From: Theodoxus fluviatilis
Lineage: Eukaryota > Mollusca > Gastropoda > Cycloneritida > Neritidae
Direction of reading: 5' to 3'
Assembly: GCA_034096865.1 (NCBI GenBank)
Contig: JAWQFJ010008098.1
Coordinates: 52,501-67,500 of the forward strand
Length of the DNA stretch: 15,000 bases
Shown piece by piece: positions 10,424-15,000 of this stretch. How positions within the stretch are numbered: position 1 is the stretch's first letter; the number at the start of each line of letters is the position of its first letter. Both the position numbers and the translations under genes were made by a program. A model generated the notes under the pieces. The model ran no database searches. It was not told the origin of the DNA and saw nothing but the letters and a program-made list of their open reading frames with translations.

Positions 10424-10745
10424 ATGCCTGGTAAGGTGAAGGGTTCTTGTAAGCACTTTTACTGTAAAATACAATTTAAAAACTCAGCATTACTCTATAT
10501 GTTTACTGCAGCATCACCACAGCCGCTTGGGGGCGCTGCCGTCACTCGTTTCGCACAGACGCGCGTTATGATCGTTCTTTGTGTGTACTTACGTTCTATG
10601 AGCACGTCGAAGGAGGGAAGGGAGGTAAACCGCACCTCCCCTTCCGTCGAGATCACACCAGCGCAACCACCCACGTACAGGGTCCCTCGCAGCTAAGAAG
10701 GTTGGCATGGCAACGCGGAACGCGCAGATGCGCCATCAGTGTCCA
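10424..10745 (+). other. CpG-bearing patch, possible promoter region
   Basis: Relative to its surroundings this stretch is rich in CG dinucleotides (GGGGGCGCTGCCGTC near 10528, ACGCGCG near 10559, ACGCGGAACGCGC near 10713). It also holds an imperfect inverted repeat, GGAAGGGAGGT with ACCTCCCCTTCC (about 10615-10643), a YY1-like CCATCTT near 10743 and an X-box (listed separately). ATGCCTG at 10424 is directly followed by a donor-like GTAAGG. No downstream coding exon on the plus strand is recognised, so a promoter is only suggested. Confidence 0.3.
10701..10714. promoter_or_regulatory. RFX X-box-like palindrome
   Basis: GTTGGCATGGCAAC matches the symmetric RFX-factor X-box GTTGCCATGGCAAC at 13 of 14 bases. 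RFX factors commonly drive ciliary genes. Its place in a CpG-bearing patch adds some weight; function is not shown. Confidence 0.4.
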
Positions 10746-11164
<419 letters not shown>

Positions 11165-11287
11165 GACAGAGACATATAATGTTTCTGTTCGGTGGATATT
11201 ATCAAATTAAATTTAACTGAACAAGTCACGTTAGCACAAACACCGCTCAAATACGCCAGCTACATCCGCCGTCTCCACCGTAATTAT

Positions 11288-11480
11288 CTGCCACCATCAC
11301 CACCATCACTGCAGTTTTGATCAGTTCCACCATTACCAGCATAACTAAATTACCAACACGATCGCCACTACACTTCCACCACGATCGGTCCCATAGCAAC
11401 TATCATCACTGTTACTTCTACAATCATCACTGCAACTACCACCACCACGGCAACCACCACCACCGAATTTCCACCTGCAT
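11288..11480. repeat. decayed CAC/CAT/ACC trinucleotide tract
   Basis: About 190 bp dominated by ACC, CAC, ATC and TCA triplets with many substitutions. The His/Thr-rich open frame across it follows from the repeat. It abuts the donor side of the kelch exon and is likely intronic. Confidence 0.75.
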
Positions 11481-11493
11481 CACTTTCACTCAC

Positions 11494-11688
11494 GTGTCAT
11501 CCCGAACGTCGTAGCATTCGACAGTGCCGATGACGTCAGTTGTGACGTCACTTCTGGTTCTTCCCCCTGCCATCCAGATCCTGCCCTGGTGCAACGTGGC
11601 TGCCGCTGCGAATCGCGCCCTGCGCAAGGGGCACACGGGCCGCCACAGGTTGAAGCCAAGGTCGTAACGCTCCACCGTATTTAGCGCC
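11494..11688 (-). CDS. kelch-repeat exon, clean splice borders
   Basis: A 195-bp minus-strand exon of 64 full codons plus one base at the start and two at the end. It is preceded by a pyrimidine-rich acceptor (TTTTTGACTC...CGTCAG|G, acceptor AG at 11690-11689) and followed by a strong donor, AC|GTGAGTG (11493-11487). It starts with the end of one blade, LNTVERYD (about residues 2-9), then the Trp of the next (NLWRPV, about 13-18), an Arg/Ala strand (RARFAAAATL), the double-glycine strand GRIWMAGG (about 35-42), and closes with GTVECYD (about 54-60). That is nearly one full kelch blade plus the edge of another, the usual architecture of a KLHL-type beta-propeller. BTB and BACK domains would lie further right or outside the window and were not seen. 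This is the best-supported cellular exon here; which KLHL member it is cannot be told. Confidence 0.85.
11531..11550. promoter_or_regulatory. two CRE-type palindromes inside the kelch exon
   Basis: TGACGTCA occurs at 11531-11538 and again at 11543-11550, centres 12 bp apart. TGACGTCA is the full CREB/ATF site. Both lie in coding sequence, encoding the Asp-Val steps of the loop after the GG strand, so they may simply be codon coincidence. Confidence 0.35.
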
Positions 11689-12184
11689 CTGACGAGATGC
11701 AGAGTCAAAAAGATATCTGGAATTGATTGTCCGAGCATGAAACAAAGTGACCTCTCCTCGACTTATTCTAGAAGCAAGTCATATAACTGATGGTAAATTT
11801 GTGTTAAAACAGAGACAATTTTAATAGCAGACATAAAAACTACGACATGAGACGGGATAGAAATAAACACATCTTCACATAAAAAGTCTTTGTCAGGCGC
11901 TACAAGACGAAAAGGACGCTTTTTAGATATGTACGACAGGTAGAGGCACAGCACAGACGAAATAGAGTTCAAAATGGAATACACACGCACATAGTTTTGA
12001 GTTTAAAAGGTTTCGTCATGTGTGACAACTGTATGAGTGAGAATTGTATTATCCATTTTATTATGTAAGACGGTAAAAAAAATACCCTACGAACATTACA
12101 GGGTATAACACTGAACACAAAATTGTCGACGATAAAAGCTCCCTTCAGAGAAGACGGGTAAAAACAAACATGTATATATGTTAC
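11689..12184. other. no gene recognised; likely intron
   Basis: AT-rich sequence upstream of the kelch exon on the minus strand. The short minus-strand open frames are Ile/Phe/Tyr-rich with no family likeness. Beyond the acceptor and pyrimidine tract at 11689-11715 I see nothing functional. Confidence 0.5.
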
Positions 12185-12342
12185 AGGGAATAAGAACATT
12201 TAGGGAATAAGCTTAATCCCTGAAATTTTAAGGGAATAGGCTTATTCCCTGTTTCAACTGATGAGTAAGCTTATTCCCTAAAAAAAATCTGGGATTTAGC
12301 TTATTCCCTGATATAGGAGGTCATTTTTTTGCCTTATTCCCT
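12185..12342. repeat. cluster of phased short palindromes
   Basis: The 10-mer AGGGAATAAG or its complement CTTATTCCCT recurs across 158 bp. Forward-sense copies are at 12185-12194 and 12202-12211, with a one-mismatch copy at 12231-12240. Reverse-sense copies are at 12241-12250, 12270-12279, 12300-12309 and 12333-12342, plus a one-mismatch copy at 12212-12221. The arms at 12202-12221 and 12231-12250 abut as near-perfect 20-bp palindromes centred on AAGCTT or a variant. Right arms end at 12221, 12250, 12279, 12309 and 12342, a spacing of 29-33 bp. The family is not recognised. Confidence 0.85.
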
Positions 12343-12592
12343 GATTAGTTTGAAACACACAAACAGAAAGACCTGTACATTTTACCATAAATAATTCGAT
12401 GTCAGTGAGCTTTGATCACTCTTTAAAACTTCTTTTGCTTGGAAATGAGTTCTTTCTTGACTTTTACTCACTCTCTTGATAAATACAGAATGATTTTGTG
12501 AACTGTTGTCGGTATTTGTGTTTTGATTTTTACTCGGGCAGATTCAGTTCAATTGAAAAGGTCAGTCTAGTCAGTGATTCATATCAAGCAAC

Positions 12593-13430
12593 ATGGACGC
12601 GAAAGAACAAGTATTTCTTGAGGAAGTGCTAAAAAATAAGGAGAAAGCAAATAGATTACTTATGACCAGAGATGAGTACCACAGAATTTTAGATGAAGTG
12701 AAGGAAGCAGCAGCAACATCAGCTACTAAAACCCAACATCAAAGGCACCTTCTAAGAAGGTATGGAATTCTTACCTGTGGGCAAGTATCCAAACTCGTTC
12801 TAAAGCGAAAGGACGAAACTGAGCAACCAACACACTTCATATTTGTTGAGGAAATGTACTATGTTTTAAAGCGCATCCATGTTGTCACTGGCCATGGTGG
12901 CCGTGATAAAATTTTGAAAGAGGCTGCAAAAAAGTATGCAAACATAACAGAGGCCAGTGTCACTTTGTTCAAGTCTTTGTGCGTTCAGTGTCAGGGGGGA
13001 AAAAAGAAGACCTACTATTAAAGGCATTGTTGTGAAGCCTCTCCTGTCAAAGTCCTTTGGATCAAGATCTCAAGTGGATTTAATTGACTATCAGTCACTT
13101 AAACAGGGAGGATACTCATGGGTTATGGTCTACCAGGAACATCTTACCAAGTTTTGCGTGCTTAGAGCCCTTACAACAAAACGACCAGCAGAGGTGGCAT
13201 ACCAACTTTTAGACGTTTTCCTTCTAATCGGAGCCCCGCAAATTCTTCAAAGTGACAACAGTGCACAAGTGATCGTTTCGCTTTTCTCCTATGTTTATCC
13301 AAAGATTATAGGTTACACAAAGATAGCTCATGCCGAGCTTTTGCTCTTAAAAGTTACAAGACGCTCGGAACGCAGCGCCCCAAGCGGCCAGGACTGTGGG
13401 GAAGTAATCACACTGCTTAGATACATGTAA
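12593..13430 (+). pseudogene. KRBA2-like integrase-fold gene, frameshifted and truncated
   Basis: The ATG at 12593 opens a Lys/Glu-rich N terminus, then a zinc-binding motif of the integrase HHCC type: H96, H101, C130 and C133. The frame stops at 13019-13021, but homologous coding continues one base out of step from the G6A6 run (12994-13005) and reads KGIVVKPLLS, then QVDLID with the first catalytic Asp at 13077-13079, VYQEHLTKFCVLRALT, and LQSDN with the second Asp at 13254-13256, 59 residues later. This matches the proteins named KRAB-A domain-containing 2-like, which carry a retroviral-type integrase core (D,D-E). After SDN the usual G.EF segment is missing, similarity fades by about 13300, and no catalytic Glu is seen, so it cannot be an active integrase. 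It lacks visible introns. A sequencing slip in the homopolymer could explain the frameshift but not the lost C terminus. Confidence 0.8.
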
Positions 13431-13444
13431 AAAGTGCTTGTTTG

Positions 13445-13537
13445 TCGACGCGTTTCTGATGCATTCCGATCATGTTTGTGAATACATTTACGGTGTAATG
13501 TGTAATAATATGATTTGCTGCAATAATGGGGGTGTTT
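13445..13537. repeat. diverged dispersed repeat, copy 2
   Basis: Ungapped partner of 9386-9478 in the same orientation, about 69 percent identical by hand count. It follows shortly after the point where the integrase-like gene loses similarity, so insertion of this repeat or its parent element may have replaced the gene's 3' end. Confidence 0.7.
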
Positions 13538-13602
13538 TGGCTTTGTTTTTTGTAGCAGGCGTTGTGAAATCGAAATATTTGGTTCATAGAAATGGATGCT
13601 TC

Positions 13603-13614
13603 TGCGCATGCGCG
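13603..13614. promoter_or_regulatory. NRF1-type site
   Basis: TGCGCATGCGCG is an exact match to the palindromic NRF1 consensus (TGCGCATGCGCR), a motif typical of animal housekeeping promoters. It lies 37 bp before an ATG with exon-like sequence at 13651. Confidence 0.5.
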
Positions 13615-13650
13615 TGAGCCTATAGTCCGTTTCAACATTGCACATTTAAA

Positions 13651-13723
13651 ATGACGGACATAGTCTCGCTTCGCGCAGAAAAAGCTGAATTTGGGGACAC
13701 TAGAAACCCCATCCAAAGAAAAT
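13651..13723 (+). CDS. possible first coding exon
   Basis: ATG at 13651 follows AAA (TTTAAAATGA), an acceptable start context, and reads 24 codons beginning MTDIVSLRAEKAEFGDTRNP, then one base before a donor-like T|GTAAGC (13724-13729). Composition looks protein-like (charged, no low complexity), and an exact NRF1 site lies just upstream. No later exon was recognised in the window, since the repeat-rich right part gives no matching coding block, and the peptide matches no family I know. Chance is a real alternative. Confidence 0.25.
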
Positions 13724-13983
13724 GTAAGCCATGAACAGCATTAATTTATCAAAGCTGTATGTTGATTGCATCATTAGGTCGTTAAAGCGCTTATCTTTTA
13801 CAAATGGAAATGCAGGTCAACTACACGCCGATCTTCCAAGTTCGCGCACGTCTATTTATAGCTGACGCGCGGAATACATTGTTGTTATATCGCAACGAAA
13901 TCCACTGACAGGTGCTTTCGCGTGAAGGTGCATTGACCCGCATTTCCAATTTTGCAATGCACGACCTATTCATGCATTCAACA

Positions 13984-14226
13984 TTCCTCCTCTTCCTCCT
14001 CCTCCTCCATCCTCCTCCTCCTCCTCCTCCTCCTCCTCCTCCTCCTCCTCCTCCCTCCACCTCCTCCTCCTCTCCTCCTCCTCCTCCTCCTCCTCCTCTC
14101 CTCCCCCCCTCCCCCTCCCTCTCTTCTCCTCTACCTCCCCCTCCCCCTTCTCGTCCCCCTCCCATTCCTCCTCCCCTCCTCCTCCCCCTCCTCTCCCTCC
14201 TCCTCCTCCCCCTCCTCCTCCCTCTC
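13984..14226. repeat. (CCT)n / polypyrimidine tract
   Basis: About 240 bp of almost pure C and T on the plus strand: first (CCT)n to about 14080, then C-rich runs. The minus strand carries runs of G3 or more with short loops at 14103-14119 and 14137-14163, fitting the usual G-quadruplex pattern. The Pro/Leu/Ser and Gly/Glu open frames on the two strands are repeat artefacts. Confidence 0.95.
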
Positions 14227-14696
14227 CACACAAGCAGATCAGGAAAAGATACTCCGATTTGACAACTGTTCTTATCTCATCAAACGATCATGACCTATCT
14301 TGTACTTGTTGTGGTGTGTTTATTTTAACAAGTCATACTCACACGAGTAATAGGGCGCGTTTGTTTGGCCCAAAATCTCGAGAGAATCGCGAGGGCTACG
14401 CGTTGCCTGTACTTTCCTCGCTCATAAGGAGGGACTCGCCGTGAAAGAGTGGGTGAATACAGTTGCTGATAGGCTATGCAGATTGATGAACATAGCTGTG
14501 ACTCCAGTCGCCGACAGGTTTTGTTATTCTGGACACTTTGAATGTGCACGTCTGCCTGCTATGACGCCGGGACACTCCTCTCGGTCAGCGTGTTTCGTTT
14601 ACAAATCGTTCAAAGGTCTGTGTACAAATTATAAAAAAAGAACTCATCCGTTTTTGATATTCTCGGTGCAATTTAGTCGTAATCATATTACCGTAA
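14227..14696. other. no gene recognised
   Basis: Mixed-composition sequence with short open frames on both strands and no family likeness. It separates the polypyrimidine tract from the reverse-transcriptase fragment. Confidence 0.5.
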
Positions 14697-14753
14697 AGTT
14701 TTGATGCAATTTTAACCATCATCGACCTGAATCAAAGCCCAGTACCAGTGAAC

Positions 14754-15000
14754 AGGGAGTTCTGGAAGAGATTCATTGATGACATTTTCATGCTGTGGAT
14801 GGGTTATTCCAAAGATCTGGATGTCTTCATTGACCACTTGAACAGCTTTCATCCAACCAACAAAATCACTGCCAACTCATCACTCCAAACGGCATTATAT
14901 CTGAACATCAACGTCACCCTGAAGGAAGGCTTTTTCCAGGCTGATCTGCAAAGCAAGCCAATGGACGCACATGCCTACTTGCATAGTTCATCATCTCACC
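14754..15000 (+). mobile_element. Penelope-like reverse transcriptase fragment, runs off the edge
   Basis: The frame is open from 14697 to the window end; similarity to reverse transcriptase begins about REFWKRFIDDIFMLW. FIDD (14772-14783) is the [YF].DD active-site motif holding two catalytic Asp residues. It is followed by DLDVFIDHLNSFHP, then an LNINVTLKEG strand and KPMDAHAYLHSSSSH, in the order seen in the palm and thumb region of Penelope-like elements (KPTD..YL...S.HP in the family). The earlier fingers and palm motifs that should precede FIDD are absent, and the upstream sequence shows no likeness, so the copy looks 5'-truncated near 14750, as is common for elements that insert by target-primed reverse transcription. 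Thumb and any GIY-YIG endonuclease would lie past the right edge, so integrity cannot be judged. Confidence 0.8.

Noticed and set aside
13821..14293. Pro/Leu-rich and Gly/Glu-rich open frames
   Set aside because: Translations of the CCT tract; every frame is open because the tract lacks A.

Overview
The window looks like metazoan nuclear DNA, probably from an invertebrate. There are no operons or ribosome binding sites. Coding signal comes as short exon-like blocks with GT/AG borders, set among long microsatellites, a very large minisatellite and transposon debris. The mix of a kelch-repeat gene, a KRBA2-like integrase-fold gene and a Penelope-like reverse transcriptase fits a mollusc or other lophotrochozoan, but that placement is inference; nothing seen here fixes the species.

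Layout, left to right. 1-840 has no convincing gene. 841-1213 holds two minus-strand coding pieces: a kelch-type exon (1031-1213) and a candidate terminal exon ending in TGA (841-960), separated by a 35-bp tandem duplication. 1218-1511 is a compound (GT)n tract, followed by a (CA)n tract in opposite sense near 1628-1697. 1947-8841 is the dominant feature: about 181 head-to-tail copies of a 38-bp unit, flanked on both sides by degenerate sequence built from similar words. A minus-strand kelch-like fragment with a broken frame lies at 9210-9275, and a clean kelch exon with good splice borders at 11494-11688. The three kelch pieces lie on one strand in plausible 5'-to-3' order, so the minisatellite and GT/CA tracts most simply sit in an intron of roughly 8 kb in a minus-strand kelch-like gene.

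The stretch between the last two kelch pieces holds one copy of a diverged dispersed repeat (9386-9478), a possible solo LTR (about 9844-10376), a CpG-bearing patch with an RFX-type X-box (10701-10714), a perfect (CAGA)27 tract and a decayed trinucleotide tract. To the right of the kelch exon lie a cluster of phased short palindromes (12185-12342), a damaged KRBA2-like integrase-fold gene (12593-13430), the second copy of the dispersed repeat (13445-13537), an exact NRF1 site followed by a possible first coding exon (13603-13723), a (CCT)n polypyrimidine tract (13984-14226) and a Penelope-like reverse transcriptase fragment that runs off the right edge.

I see no multi-gene pathway and no evidence of a new defence or mobile system. 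The most notable items are the homogenised minisatellite with its internal two-letter unit code, the kelch gene stretched across it, the phased palindrome cluster and the ungapped diverged repeat pair.
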